A stretch of DNA of 46,446 nt from Faecalibacter macacae (GCF_003687725.1 NZ_RDOJ01000021.1:1-46446); one strand, 5' to 3'; counted from the stretch's first letter, positions 25,750-35,262 are shown. The notes: generated by a model from the letters alone, not told the origin. A program made the numbers and translations.

Positions 25750-26714
25750 TAGCTATTATCCCACTTTTTGTATTTCTCACCTGTAACTTTATCTTCTGTT
25801 TCTGAATCATTTTCCGGAAGATCAAGCGGTTTTATACGTTCTACAAATTCACCAACCCACGTTCTGTACGTCGTGTTTTTTTCTTCATTTAATTCTTGCT
25901 TCGCAAATTTTACTAAATCTGAATCGAATAAGAATTTTCTAAAAGTTTGTTTATCCTCAGTAATTACATCTTCACGATTTTCAATCGTTTTTGCTAAATC
26001 ATCTGATAAAATTTCTAATGCTGAAAAATGATAAACTTTTCCAATATATCTTCGCAAAATAAAAGATAACTGCGTATAATATTCTCTTTGTTCTCCTCGA
26101 TTTAAATATTTTTTTGCATCTAAAGATTTCAAACCTAAAACCATTTCTTCATAAGGCGTTTTTGGTTCATTATTCTTTAAATTTCTAGATTTTGATCGAA
26201 TAAATAAAACGATTAAAACAAGAGCTATAATAAAAAGAACTAAAGCAACGATTCCGTAAATCCAATATTTATTCCAATAATCACGCATTGTATATTCTAC
26301 AGACATGATTGGTTTTATTGGATGAACTTTAGCTTGAGCCGTATCTACTTCAACATCTTGTACATCAATTTGGAAAGATGGTGTTCTGAAAATTTCTCCA
26401 TTTTTTTCAACTGGAATAGTCGGAATAAAATATTCGCCAGCATCATATGAAGTCAAATCCAATTGATGCACAATTTTCTTTTTTTCACCTTCCATTACTG
26501 TATCAATTTTTTGATCAATAATTTCGATGTGATAAGAAAGTGTATCTTTTAATGATTGAAATTGAATTTTATCTCCTTTATTAAAATCAATTGAATAAGT
26601 TAACCGAACAGGTTCTCCGATTTTAATTTTTGTCGTATCAATTTTTGCATCTAATTCTTGAGCAAAACCAATAGACGATACAAATAAACTTCCTAAAAGT
26701 AATAGCTTCTTCAT
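25749..26714 (-). CDS. Membrane protein of the Bat operon, unnamed
   Basis: A 321-residue protein with a signal peptide (MKKLLLLGSLFVSSIGFAQ), an exported beta-rich domain (about 20-145) resembling the BatD-type sandwich (IKIGEPVRLTYSIDF), one transmembrane helix (about 152-172, IYGIVALVLFIIALVLIVLF) and a cytoplasmic helical domain containing YYTQLSFILRRYIGKVYHFSALEILSDDL, which recalls DUF4381-type proteins of moxR operons. Found here between the DUF58 and batA genes, overlapping batA as TAATG. Function unknown; complex membership is inferred from gene order. Confidence 0.8.
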   Translation of the reverse strand: MKKLLLLGSLFVSSIGFAQELDAKIDTTKIKIGEPVRLTYSIDFNKGDKIQFQSLKDTLSYHIEIIDQKIDTVMEGEKKKIVHQLDLTSYDAGEYFIPTIPVEKNGEIFRTPSFQIDVQDVEVDTAQAKVHPIKPIMSVEYTMRDYWNKYWIYGIVALVLFIIALVLIVLFIRSKSRNLKNNEPKTPYEEMVLGLKSLDAKKYLNRGEQREYYTQLSFILRRYIGKVYHFSALEILSDDLAKTIENREDVITEDKQTFRKFLFDSDLVKFAKQELNEEKNTTYRTWVGEFVERIKPLDLPENDSETEDKVTGEKYKKWDNS

Positions 26715-26715
26715 A

Positions 26716-27588
26716 TTAAAAACGATGACTTTTAAAATAGTTTAACAAAGGATGAACATAATCTTGATCAGAACGAATAGATAAACTTCCTGCATTATTT
26801 TTTTTGAAAATTGCATGGTATCTTTTATCTAATTCGTGGTAATATGCCGCGTACATTTTTCTGGTTTCGGCAGAAGAAGTATCAATTAACCGAATTTCTC
26901 CAGTTTCTTGATCTTGTACATTTACCAATCCGATATTTGGAAAAGCAGTCTCTTTTTCATCATAAATACGAAGTCCCGTAATGTCGTGCTTTTTTGAAGC
27001 AACGCGCAACGGTTTATCATAATCTGATGAATCAATAAAATCTGAAATAATAAACACATTCGATTTTCGACGCGCATATTTCATAAATTGTTCTAAGGTT
27101 ACGGCTAAATCAGTTTTCTTACTTTTTGGTTCGAACGAAATAATTTCTCGTACAATTCGTAAGACATGTTGTTTTCCTTTTTTAGGAGGAATAAATTTTT
27201 CGATTTGATCTGTGTATAAAACCAAACCTACTTTATCATTGTAAGTAGTTGCTGAAAAAGCTAACGAAGCAGCGATCTCAGCAATAGTTTCCATTTTAAT
27301 TTGTTTGCGCGTTCCGAAGTTTCCAGATTCAGAAACATCAATCAACAAATACATGGTTAATTCTCTTTCTTCCTCAAAAACTTTTACATAAGGTTCGCTG
27401 TAACGCGCAGTTTTGTTCCAATCAATATTTCTAACATCGTCTCCGTATTGATAAGGACGAACTTCACTAAAAATCATACCGCGTCCTTTGAACGAACTAT
27501 GGTATTCGCCCATGAATAAATTGCTCGCTTTACGCTTACTTTTTAATTCAATACGTTTTACACGTTTTAAAATTTCTTTAGTATCCAA
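26716..27588 (-). CDS. DUF58 domain protein (VWA-like)
   Basis: A 290-residue cytoplasmic protein with the DUF58 signature FSEVRPYQYGDDVRNIDWNK (about 40-59) and a VWA-like fold with LLIDVSESGNFGTR and IISDFID. DUF58 proteins are regular partners of MoxR ATPases and Bat proteins and are thought to pass the ATPase action on to the VWA pair. It sits one base before the next gene and 14 bases after moxR. Confidence 0.93.
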   Translation of the reverse strand: MDTKEILKRVKRIELKSKRKASNLFMGEYHSSFKGRGMIFSEVRPYQYGDDVRNIDWNKTARYSEPYVKVFEEERELTMYLLIDVSESGNFGTRKQIKMETIAEIAASLAFSATTYNDKVGLVLYTDQIEKFIPPKKGKQHVLRIVREIISFEPKSKKTDLAVTLEQFMKYARRKSNVFIISDFIDSSDYDKPLRVASKKHDITGLRIYDEKETAFPNIGLVNVQDQETGEIRLIDTSSAETRKMYAAYYHELDKRYHAIFKKNNAGSLSIRSDQDYVHPLLNYFKSHRF

Positions 27589-27602
27589 AATAAATTGAAA
27601 GA

Positions 27603-28586
27603 TTAAGGAACTGGAACCACATTAAGAATGTTATCAATAATTTCTTCTGTTGTTACATTTTCTGCTTCTGCTTCGTAACTAACTCCGATACGATGACGTA
27701 AAACATCTTTTGCCATTGCACGAACATCATCGGGAATTACGTAAGCTCTTTTGCGTAAAAATGCATAAACTTTTGAAGCTTGAGCTAAGTTGATAGATCC
27801 ACGAGGAGATGATCCAAAAGAAATCATCGGAACTAATTTTTCTAAACCAACTTTTTCTGGAAAACGTGTTGCGTTGATAATATCAAGAATGTATTTCTCG
27901 ATTTTCTCATCCATATAAACCTGTTTTACCATTTCTCTTGCTTCTAATAACTCTTGGATAGAAATTACTTTGTTAATTTTTGGAAATGATTGATTAATGG
28001 AATGACGTAAAATCATTCGCTCCGCTTCTAATTCTGGATACGTAATAACAGTTTTCAACATAAAACGATCGACCTGCGCTTCAGGAAGTGGATAAGTTCC
28101 TTCTTGTTCTACTGGATTCTGAGTTGCTAATACTAAGAAAGGTGTATCCAATTTGTACGTTTCGTCACCAATTGTTACTTGCTTTTCTTGCATCGCTTCT
28201 AATAATGCAGATTGGACTTTTGCAGGAGAACGGTTAATCTCATCAGCTAATACGAAGTTAGCGAAGATTGGACCTTTCTTAATTCTGAAATCATTCTCTT
28301 TTACATTATAAATCATTGTACCAACCACATCGGCAGGTAACAAATCAGGAGTAAATTGTATACGAGAAAAACTACCATCTACAGCTTCTGAAAGCGTTTT
28401 GATTGCTAAAGTTTTAGCCAATCCAGGAACACCTTCTAATAAAACGTGTCCGTTACCTAATAATCCAATCAATAAACTTTCGACCATTTTCTCTTGTCCA
28501 ATAATCGTTTTATTGATTTCAGAAGTTAAGCGAGTGATAGATTCGCTTTTAGCTTCAATCTGTTCGTTAAGTTGTTGTATATCCAA
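27603..28586 (-). CDS. MoxR family AAA+ ATPase
   Basis: A 327-residue AAA+ ATPase of the MoxR family. Walker A GVPGLAKT (about 56-63), Walker B FVLADEINRSP (about 112-122), sensor 1 LVLATQNPVEQEGTYPLPEAQ, the arginine finger in VDRFMLK, and the C-terminal lid with SPRGSINLAQA. MoxR proteins act as chaperone-like remodelers, often with VWA partners, here BatA and BatB. First gene of a tightly packed seven-gene operon reading to 21029. Confidence 0.95.
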   Translation of the reverse strand: MDIQQLNEQIEAKSESITRLTSEINKTIIGQEKMVESLLIGLLGNGHVLLEGVPGLAKTLAIKTLSEAVDGSFSRIQFTPDLLPADVVGTMIYNVKENDFRIKKGPIFANFVLADEINRSPAKVQSALLEAMQEKQVTIGDETYKLDTPFLVLATQNPVEQEGTYPLPEAQVDRFMLKTVITYPELEAERMILRHSINQSFPKINKVISIQELLEAREMVKQVYMDEKIEKYILDIINATRFPEKVGLEKLVPMISFGSSPRGSINLAQASKVYAFLRKRAYVIPDDVRAMAKDVLRHRIGVSYEAEAENVTTEEIIDNILNVVPVP

Positions 28587-28978
28587 AATTCCGATGAAAT
28601 TTATTTAATTCGGTTTAATCATTCAAATTTCATTAAAAATAAGAACAATGTGTAAGTTTTGTATTTAAAAGTTTATTGTAAATAAGTTAAACTTTGTTAA
28701 AACGAAGATACAATAGAAACTATTGAGGATTAGTAGTGATATGTTTAAAAGTTATTGAGAAGTTTTAAACACTATTCTATAGTAAAATTTAGCACTAAAA
28801 ATTTGACATTTTTGTTAAATTATTTAAGAAGTCCCTTTGTTTACCGACACTTAAATCCAGTTTACCTCAATATTTTTTCGGTAAAAAATATGTGTCGCAC
28901 CTTTGACTTAAGAAAATAAACAAGATCATATCTATATGATTTTATTAATTAAGTAAAACATTCAAAAAACATACAATT
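28587..28978. other. Divergent regulatory spacer between moxR and the 28979 gene
   Basis: No gene seen. The right half holds nested inverted repeats (CGACAC at 28845-28850 with GTGTCG at 28892-28897, and inside it TTTACC at 28861-28866 with GGTAAA at 28880-28885), immediately followed by a near-consensus -7 element CACCTTTG at 28898-28905 for the plus-strand gene. The left half is plain AT-rich sequence upstream of moxR, with no recognisable site. Confidence 0.55.
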
Positions 28979-29437
28979 ATGAAACAATTTTTAGCATTAG
29001 CAAGTTTATTCGCAGTATTAAGCGTATCAGCTCAACAAAGACCAGAACAACCATTTAAAGATGGAAAAGAAAAAGTAGAAGTGAAGGATGGAAGACGTCA
29101 AGTAAAACCAGATTTTAAAGATAAAAAGCGACCATCTGCAGAGCAACAAATGAAGCGTTACGAAAAATATGATTTATCATCTGTTCAAAAACAAAAAATA
29201 AAAGATCTACACCAAGAACGTGATCGTGATATGAGAAAAGGTTTTGACAAACAACAAAAAGAATTTGCAAAACAAAAAGAACAGGATCGTAAACAATTTG
29301 ATAAAAAACTGGAGCAAATTATGGGTAAAAAACAATTTGCACAGTATAAACAAGATCGAGAATTAAAAATGAAAGATAGAGGTCAAATGAAAAAACGTGG
29401 AGATTTTAGAGAATTTGATAAAAGTAAAAGAGGATAA
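28979..29437 (+). CDS. Small secreted highly charged protein
   Basis: A 152-residue protein with a clear signal peptide (MKQFLALASLFAVLSVSAQQ) and a mature part dominated by Lys, Arg, Gln, Asp and Glu, probably two long amphipathic helices (about 45-120, with DLSSVQKQKIKDLHQERDRD and KKLEQIMGKKQFAQYKQDRE). The SVQKQKI and IMGKKQFAQYK spacing recalls the LTxxQ pattern of Spy/CpxP-like periplasmic chaperones and similar Bacteroidota proteins, but this is a resemblance only. It is transcribed divergently from the Bat operon behind an unusual nested inverted repeat, consistent with stress control. Confidence 0.75.
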   Translation: MKQFLALASLFAVLSVSAQQRPEQPFKDGKEKVEVKDGRRQVKPDFKDKKRPSAEQQMKRYEKYDLSSVQKQKIKDLHQERDRDMRKGFDKQQKEFAKQKEQDRKQFDKKLEQIMGKKQFAQYKQDRELKMKDRGQMKKRGDFREFDKSKRG

Positions 29438-29543
29438 TCTTTAAAAATCATTTTTTAACAAAAAAAGTATATGTTATTTTTAAAATTTTAAACAATTAAT
29501 AATTAAACCATTACTTCTTTTATGAAGTTTAAATTTTAATTTT

Positions 29544-29586
29544 TCATCAACTTTTTCTCTGGAAAAAGTTGATGAAAGATTTTTTT
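29544..29586 (+). terminator. Terminator downstream of the 28979 gene
   Basis: Perfect 14-bp stem (29544-29557 with 29562-29575, 4-base loop) followed by AAGA and seven Ts. It is 107 bases past the stop at 29437, leaving a long 3' untranslated region. Confidence 0.75.
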
Positions 29587-29812
29587 CTTATTGTTTTGGT
29601 ACGAATTATGCATTTAGGAACGTAACCCTAACCATTTTCCGAAACCAGGAAAAAGAAATGTTATTAGCCTTTTTTGTGTTTCAGTTTTATGACTGAAACA
29701 TAAGGTTGATACAAATTACATTTACTACAGTTTTAAAAAATCGAAAAAAACACTCATTACATATTTGATAATAAAAGAGGATCAATCCCTTTTTACTAAC
29801 CGAAATTCAATC

Positions 29813-29844
29813 AAAAAAAGCGAGTAATAATACTCGCTTTTTTT
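29813..29844. terminator. Bidirectional terminator of the ABC membrane gene
   Basis: 8-bp stem (29819-29826 with 29831-29838, 4-base loop) with an A-run to the left and T-run to the right. Serves the minus-strand gene ending at 29848; also suited to stop plus-strand transcription from the left. Confidence 0.9.
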
Positions 29845-29847
29845 GAT

Positions 29848-31548
29848 TTATTCTTCTGGCATTGCTTGCCATTTTTTGTACCAATTAATGACGAAATAAA
29901 AGAATATAATGAATACAATTGGTAGATAAAATAAATAATACAATTGTAAATCATCTAAAAATTTGATTTCTGGATGATTGTAAGTTTCATATGTTTCAAC
30001 TTTTAATTTTTTTGCCAATTGATCAATTTTTACTTCTTTATAAAAGCTTAAAATCAATAAACCGATAAATGTTGTTGTTATAACAAACCAATTTAAAGCA
30101 ACTCCAGTGATTATTTTATTTTTATGATTGTATAATCCGTAAATAATAAATGCTAAAAACAAAATATAGAATAATATTGCTATGATATATTCTTGATAAA
30201 AGTCGATTCCGACAGCATTTAAAACTAATTGTATACAGGAAAAAATAATTCCTAAAATTAAGAATCCAACCAAACTGATTAACCAAACTTTGAAAGAAGA
30301 GAACCTAAATGTTATAATTAAAATTGTTACACCTAATGCGAATAACATAAAAAACTGAAAGTCTGCAAAAATCGAAGAATTATACTTTGCTTTTTCTACA
30401 TTTTTATACAATTGGTTTAAAGAAATTACATTCACATGATCCTTATAAATTGTTACTTTATTCTGGATTTTTGTACTATTCTGTAATTCATCTTTCACGA
30501 AAAAATATGGTGCATTTGGAATGTAATCTATCCACTTTTTAGTTTTAAATTCATACCCAATTTTATGCTGATCTAACAATTTTTGATAAGCTGTTAATAA
30601 CCTTTCAATTTCCTTACGGTCATTATTTTGTAAGGTTTTTATTAATTGTTCATCGTAATATTTGTGCGTAAATTCTGGATGATTTGGAACCTCAAAAGTA
30701 TAGTTGCTAAAATTATATAAACTGTAAATAATTTTAATAGAATTGTCTGCTTCATCTTCTGTTGATGAAATAACTTCTTCAACTACATCAGGTTCATAAT
30801 AAGTAGTATAATCAGGCTGAGATTTGTCCTTATCATATTCATAATAGGTTTCTTGAAAATTGACATTATGTTTCGGATATTGTGCCTTTAATTTATCATA
30901 CAATAACTCATTAAATTCCTCATTTCTAAAATAAGGCTCTATTAAATCTGTATAACTTCCTAAAGGATATTGTAAATAATGCTCCTTTTCTTTTTTCGCA
31001 TGTAATTCTAAAACTTCTTGATTGGTAACCAACGAATCGAAAACCGGAACGGATAAATTTCTTGAATAGTTAGAATATCCTGTATTTTTTTGAAGTGTAA
31101 ATGGAGAAGTACGATTAATTAAATCGACATCTTTTTCGAATTGTTCGTCCGAAATATAATTTGCAACTCGTGTTGTTAATCCTAATTTAAACATATTCGG
31201 AATTGTTAGGAACAACAATAGAATTGAAAAAACTCCTAAAAACTCTTTGAATAAATAATTTCGACTGGTTGGATATTTAGATTTGAATCGATTGTTTTTG
31301 ATATAGAAATACAACCAAATAATCAGAATAATTAAACAAGTGATAAAATAAAAAATGAAATAATTATTGTTATAAAAAATATCGAAAAGATTATACTCTA
31401 AAAGCTGAGTTTTGGAATTAAAACTAAAAAATCCGTTGACAAAAGCAATTAGATTCGCTAAAATTCCGATGGCTAAAATCCAAACTAATTTTAGATTCCA
31501 AACCAAAGGATAATTGGTAATTAAATATTGATTTATTTTTTTGAACAT
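29848..31548 (-). CDS. Multi-pass membrane protein, probable ABC transporter permease partner
   Basis: A 566-residue protein with three N-terminal transmembrane helices (about 20-42, 60-83 and 100-120), an extracytoplasmic region of roughly 260 residues (about 125-390) rich in Tyr, Glu and Asn, and five C-terminal helices (about 396-415, 420-446, 455-475, 483-505 and 538-556). I do not recognise the family; it lacks MacB/FtsX-type hallmarks. It follows an ABC ATPase gene by 10 bases and is probably its membrane partner, in the style of ABC-2/Gld-like or lipoprotein-handling systems with large periplasmic insertions. Substrate unknown. Confidence 0.7.
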   Translation of the reverse strand: MFKKINQYLITNYPLVWNLKLVWILAIGILANLIAFVNGFFSFNSKTQLLEYNLFDIFYNNNYFIFYFITCLIILIIWLYFYIKNNRFKSKYPTSRNYLFKEFLGVFSILLLFLTIPNMFKLGLTTRVANYISDEQFEKDVDLINRTSPFTLQKNTGYSNYSRNLSVPVFDSLVTNQEVLELHAKKEKEHYLQYPLGSYTDLIEPYFRNEEFNELLYDKLKAQYPKHNVNFQETYYEYDKDKSQPDYTTYYEPDVVEEVISSTEDEADNSIKIIYSLYNFSNYTFEVPNHPEFTHKYYDEQLIKTLQNNDRKEIERLLTAYQKLLDQHKIGYEFKTKKWIDYIPNAPYFFVKDELQNSTKIQNKVTIYKDHVNVISLNQLYKNVEKAKYNSSIFADFQFFMLFALGVTILIITFRFSSFKVWLISLVGFLILGIIFSCIQLVLNAVGIDFYQEYIIAILFYILFLAFIIYGLYNHKNKIITGVALNWFVITTTFIGLLILSFYKEVKIDQLAKKLKVETYETYNHPEIKFLDDLQLYYLFYLPIVFIIFFYFVINWYKKWQAMPEE

Positions 31549-31558
31549 AGTAGCAAGA

Positions 31559-32710
31559 TTAATTAACGAAGAAACGACGGCTTGAGGCTGAAATATCTCT
31601 TACATATTTAACATCTAAATCTGAATTTCCTAATTGAGTTAAAACATTTTTAATCGAAACTCCTGAATCGAAATAAGCGATATACGAACCTCCATTGAAT
31701 TTGATTTCTTTTAAATTTAATGGATTTAATACTGTTAATAACTCTTCTTTTGAATTAGTAACATCAATTTCTATGATCGTAAAATTTACATCAGATTCAA
31801 CTTCATTTGTCTGATTTTTAAGCTTTCCTTGTTCTAAAAATATAACTTCTGTTGATACTTTTTCAACTTCATACAATTGTTGAGAACTCAGAATAACACC
31901 GAACGGATTACGAACAGATTGTGATAAAAATTTTAAATCTTCTAAGATTATTTGTTGCGCCATAATATCCAAATTTGCCAACGGTTCGTCCAGCAATAAA
32001 ACTTTTGGGCGACGCAATAAAGTTCTTGCCAATTCGAAGCGCATCTTATAACCTGATGAGAGTTGACTCCATTCTAAATTACGATATTGCCATAATCCCA
32101 AACGCGCTAACATAACTTGTGCCAACAAAAAATTTTCTTCGCCTTTGATGTTATACGAACTTAAAGTGAATTGTAAATTGTTCATTAAATTTCCGTACAA
32201 TTCTTCAATTCGCTGCGGAACATAAACTAATTGCGACTTCAATTCGAAGCTAAATAAATCCGCTTTCGAAAAATTATAATCAATTGATCCGGCAGTTGGT
32301 TTTAATTCGCCACCAATAATTCGGAGTAAAGTTGTTTTACCGTTTCCATTTTCACCAACTAATCCAACAACTTCTCTCGATTTTAAATCGAATGTAATCG
32401 GATGAAGCTTAAAATTTCTGCGGGCATAAGATTTTTCAACCTGATTTGTTTTTAATAAAACAACTTCTTCTTGAAAAATAGGAGAGGGAAGAAGTTTTAA
32501 TTCTCCTATAATTTGTAGCGCTTGTTCTTTTCGGAAATTATCTTGGTTTGATTCTTCGTAAAATAAATCTGCGTAAGCTAAAATTTTTCGGTAATAAGAG
32601 ATATCACCCAAATCAAGAATCAAATCAATTAAACGACGAAATCCTAAACTTAAATCATTCTGCAAAAAATGATTTTCTACTTCGTTAATTCTTAATTTAT
32701 ATATATCCAT
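31559..32710 (-). CDS. ABC transporter ATP-binding protein with N-terminal helical extension
   Basis: A 383-residue ATPase. Residues 1-80 form a helical extension that is not part of a usual ABC domain. The nucleotide-binding domain (about 85-300) has Walker A GENGNGKT (119-126), the Q-loop region VYVPQR, the signature in the form LSSGY (217-221) and Walker B KVLLLDEP (236-243) followed by the D-loop LANLD. Residues about 305-383 are a separate C-terminal domain. It is co-transcribed with the 8-TM protein downstream. The altered signature (SSGY rather than SGGQ) resembles ABC-2-like exporters. Confidence 0.85.
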   Translation of the reverse strand: MDIYKLRINEVENHFLQNDLSLGFRRLIDLILDLGDISYYRKILAYADLFYEESNQDNFRKEQALQIIGELKLLPSPIFQEEVVLLKTNQVEKSYARRNFKLHPITFDLKSREVVGLVGENGNGKTTLLRIIGGELKPTAGSIDYNFSKADLFSFELKSQLVYVPQRIEELYGNLMNNLQFTLSSYNIKGEENFLLAQVMLARLGLWQYRNLEWSQLSSGYKMRFELARTLLRRPKVLLLDEPLANLDIMAQQIILEDLKFLSQSVRNPFGVILSSQQLYEVEKVSTEVIFLEQGKLKNQTNEVESDVNFTIIEIDVTNSKEELLTVLNPLNLKEIKFNGGSYIAYFDSGVSIKNVLTQLGNSDLDVKYVRDISASSRRFFVN

Positions 32711-32886
32711 AAATAGATTGTTATAAGAATAAAACGGAAAAACAAAAGATATGTTTTAGAACATTATAAATCAATGATATAATTAACATTAAATCATTAT
32801 CAACAGTTATTAATAAAGACTATTAATAACCTTTTAATTTATTGATTATCAGTATTAAGTTTTTAACAATCTTAAATTTAACCAAT

Positions 32887-32913
32887 AAAAAAGTCGGACT
32901 AATCGCCCGACTT
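32887..32913 (-). terminator. Terminator of pgk
   Basis: Minus-strand 7-bp stem (32907-32913 with 32891-32897, 9-base loop) followed by a six-T run, 26 bases beyond the pgk stop. Confidence 0.88.
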
Positions 32914-32938
32914 CAAATCAAATATATGAGAGATTTTT

Positions 32939-34129
32939 TTATTTTAAAATTGCTGCAACTCCTGGTAATTCTTTTCCTTCTAAAGATTCTAACATTGCTC
33001 CACCACCAGTAGAAACGTAGCTAACTTTAGTATCGTAACCAAATTGTTTTGCAAATGCAACAGAATCACCACCGCCAACTAACGAAAATGCTCCGTTTGC
33101 TGTAGCTTCTGCAATAGCATCACCTAAAGCAACAGTTCCGGCTGCGAAGTTTGACATTTCAAAAACTCCTAATGGACCATTCCAAAGAATTGTTTTCGAA
33201 TTTTTAATTACTTCAGCATTTTGTTTAATTGTTTCTTCAGCAACATCCATTCCCATCCATCCGTCTGGAATTTCACCAACTGCAGATATTTGACGATTAG
33301 CTTCATTGTTAAAATCATCTGCAATTACATTATCAATTGGTAAATAAACTTTTACATTATGAGTTTCACAAGCAGTTAAAATTTCTTTGGCTAAATCTAA
33401 TTTATCGTCTTCTACTAACGATTTTCCGATTTGTCCTCCTTTTGCTTTCACGAAAGTATATGTCATACCACCACCAATAATCAAGTTATCAATAACTGGT
33501 AAAATGTTGTTAATAATAGTAATCTTAGAAGATACTTTTGCACCTCCAAGTATTGCTGTTACAGGATTTTCACCATCTTCTAACACTTTTTTAATAGCTG
33601 TTAATTCTTGTTCCATTAACAACCCAAAACATTTATTTTCTGGAAAAAATTCAGCAACAATTGCAGTAGAAGCGTGTGCACGGTGTGCAGTTCCAAAAGC
33701 ATCGTTTACATAGATATCTCCAAAAGCAGCTAAAGCTTTTGCAAAATCAGTATCACCTTTTTCTTCCTCTGCGTGGAAACGAACATTTTCTAATAATAAA
33801 ACTTGGCCTGGTTTTAGATTACTTACTTTTTGTTTCGCATCGTCGCCAATAACATCTTCAGCAACAATTACATCTACACCAAGAATTTCAGAAACTTTAT
33901 ATGCAATATGTTTTAAAGCATATTTATCATTGAATTCGCCTTTAGGACGTCCCAGATGGCTCATTAACACAACTGCACCACCATCCTTTAAAATTTTAGC
34001 GATCGTTGGTTCAGCGGCTTTAATTCTTGTGTCATCGGTAACTTTTAAGTTTTCGTCTTGCGGAACATTAAAATCAACACGGATTAAGGCTTTCTTGTTT
34101 TCAAAGTTGAAGTCGTTAATTGTTTTCAT
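32939..34129 (-). CDS. pgk: Phosphoglycerate kinase
   Basis: Glycolysis: transfers phosphate between 1,3-bisphosphoglycerate and ADP. 396 residues, full length. N-terminal substrate-binding part with RVDFNVP (17-23), [12 protein letters not shown] (32-43), HLGRPKG and the [15 protein letters not shown] segment; C-terminal nucleotide domain with [17 protein letters not shown] and the [13 protein letters not shown] motif near residue 360. The ATG at 34129 is preceded by a TACATTTG -7 element. Monocistronic, divergent from rpiB across a 540-base spacer. Confidence 0.98.
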   Translation of the reverse strand: MKTINDFNFENKKALIRVDFNVPQDENLKVTDDTRIKAAEPTIAKILKDGGAVVLMSHLGRPKGEFNDKYALKHIAYKVSEILGVDVIVAEDVIGDDAKQKVSNLKPGQVLLLENVRFHAEEEKGDTDFAKALAAFGDIYVNDAFGTAHRAHASTAIVAEFFPENKCFGLLMEQELTAIKKVLEDGENPVTAILGGAKVSSKITIINNILPVIDNLIIGGGMTYTFVKAKGGQIGKSLVEDDKLDLAKEILTACETHNVKVYLPIDNVIADDFNNEANRQISAVGEIPDGWMGMDVAEETIKQNAEVIKNSKTILWNGPLGVFEMSNFAAGTVALGDAIAEATANGAFSLVGGGDSVAFAKQFGYDTKVSYVSTGGGAMLESLEGKELPGVAAILK

Positions 34130-34669
34130 TTTGTTTGGAATAATTTGTTGTACAAATGTAATTAATCTTTGATTCTTAATTGAATTTTGATTTCAACCTT
34201 TTTCAACTATCAACATTTATAAACATATATAATAATTAACTTAGTTTTTAATTTTTTAAAAAAAGAAAAATATATACCTACTATTAGCACTGTTAATATG
34301 TGAATAACTAAAGTGAGATAAATTTTGTTTCACTTCTATTAACAGGTTATTATTTGTAATTTTGCTTTATAATTAGAGGTTTAGAATCTGTATCAACATT
34401 TTATTAAATCTGTTCATAAACAACTTTTGTGAAAAAGTTAAACTGTGAAAAGTATTAATAAACGTGTGTAAATTTTTCATGCCAAGATGAAAAGTTTTAC
34501 TTGACTTGTATTGAAATAAATTTGATTCGAATTTTTAAGCACATTTCCAAATTTTTGTGCTCTAAACTTATTAGAATTATTAATCTAAATCTTAACAAGT
34601 TGTTACTTCATCTTAACCTTTGATTTACAGTAATTTAAAACAAAAACATAAAAAACAGTTGTTAATAGT
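34130..34669. other. 540-base AT-rich spacer between divergent pgk and rpiB
   Basis: No gene found. It contains the pgk -7 element at 34153-34160, one perfect DnaA-type box TGTGAATAA (34299-34307) and looser TGTGAAAA-like sites around 34429-34450, many A/T runs and no strong hairpin. It is unusually long for two housekeeping promoters and marks the point where gene orientation switches from mostly minus to mostly plus. Confidence 0.6.
34153..34160 (-). promoter_or_regulatory. pgk promoter -7 element
   Basis: Minus-strand TACATTTG (consensus TAnnTTTG), 24 bases upstream of the pgk ATG. Confidence 0.55.
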
Positions 34670-35104
34670 ATGAAAATTGTAATTGGATCAGACCACGCTG
34701 GGTATGAATATAAGGCTAAATTAGTAGCCTTTTTAACAGGTAAAGGATTTGATATTGAGGATATTGGCCCTTTTTCAACAGATAGTGTTGATTACCCTGA
34801 TTTTGCACACGCAGTGGCGACTAAAGTAGAGGAAGGAAATGCTGAGTTTGGAATTTTACTTTGTGGAAGTGCACAAGGAGTAACAATGACAGCAAATAAA
34901 CACCAAAAAGTACGTGCAGCTTTATGTTGGATGACAGATATTGCGGCTTTAGCTCGTCAGCACAATAATGCAAACGTGTTAACATTACCAGCTCGTTTCA
35001 TTGCTTATGAATATGCAGAGCAAATTGTAGATACTTTCTTATCTACAGATTTTGAAGGTGGTCGTCATGAAGCACGTGTGAACAAGATTGCTTGTTCTTG
35101 TTAA
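34670..35104 (+). CDS. rpiB: Ribose 5-phosphate isomerase B
   Basis: Interconverts ribose 5-phosphate and ribulose 5-phosphate in the pentose phosphate pathway. 144 residues, normal for RpiB/LacAB. N-terminal IGSDHAGYEYK (5-15) and the active-site Cys65 in LLCGSAQGVTMTANKH, with the substrate phosphate contacts NANVLTLPARF and the C-terminal FEGGRHEARVNKI. Ends with CSC. Own terminator 25 bases downstream. Confidence 0.97.
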   Translation: MKIVIGSDHAGYEYKAKLVAFLTGKGFDIEDIGPFSTDSVDYPDFAHAVATKVEEGNAEFGILLCGSAQGVTMTANKHQKVRAALCWMTDIAALARQHNNANVLTLPARFIAYEYAEQIVDTFLSTDFEGGRHEARVNKIACSC

Positions 35105-35128
35105 GAAGAAAATAGTTAATCTATATAT

Positions 35129-35162
35129 AAGAGGTTATTTCTAATGAAATAACCTCTTTTTT
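35129..35162 (+). terminator. Terminator of rpiB
   Basis: Perfect 12-bp stem with a 6-base loop (35129-35140 with 35147-35158) followed by a T-run. Confidence 0.93.
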
Positions 35163-35262
35163 GTTTTTTAAGATTTAAACTTAAATTGAATTATATGTTT
35201 AATTATTAAATTATAATGAAGTAATATAGTTATTAAATTTCTTTATTAAAGCAATTTTTGTT

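Larger units (their letters stand above)
29438..29847. other. Spacer with several hairpins and no gene
   Basis: No convincing gene. Contents: a terminator-like hairpin (29544-29575) with a T-run; an isolated 8-bp perfect hairpin 29678-29685 with 29692-29699 (6-base loop) that serves no adjacent gene; and the bidirectional terminator at 29813-29844. The 29590-29760 stretch is less AT-rich than usual for a spacer here ('ggaacgtaaccctaacc', 'ccgaaaccagg'), so a small RNA or decayed gene is possible. Confidence 0.55.

Noticed and set aside
33387-34172. Plus-strand frames of 80-108 residues opposite pgk
   Set aside because: Shadow frames of a conserved gene; no signal, family or promoter.
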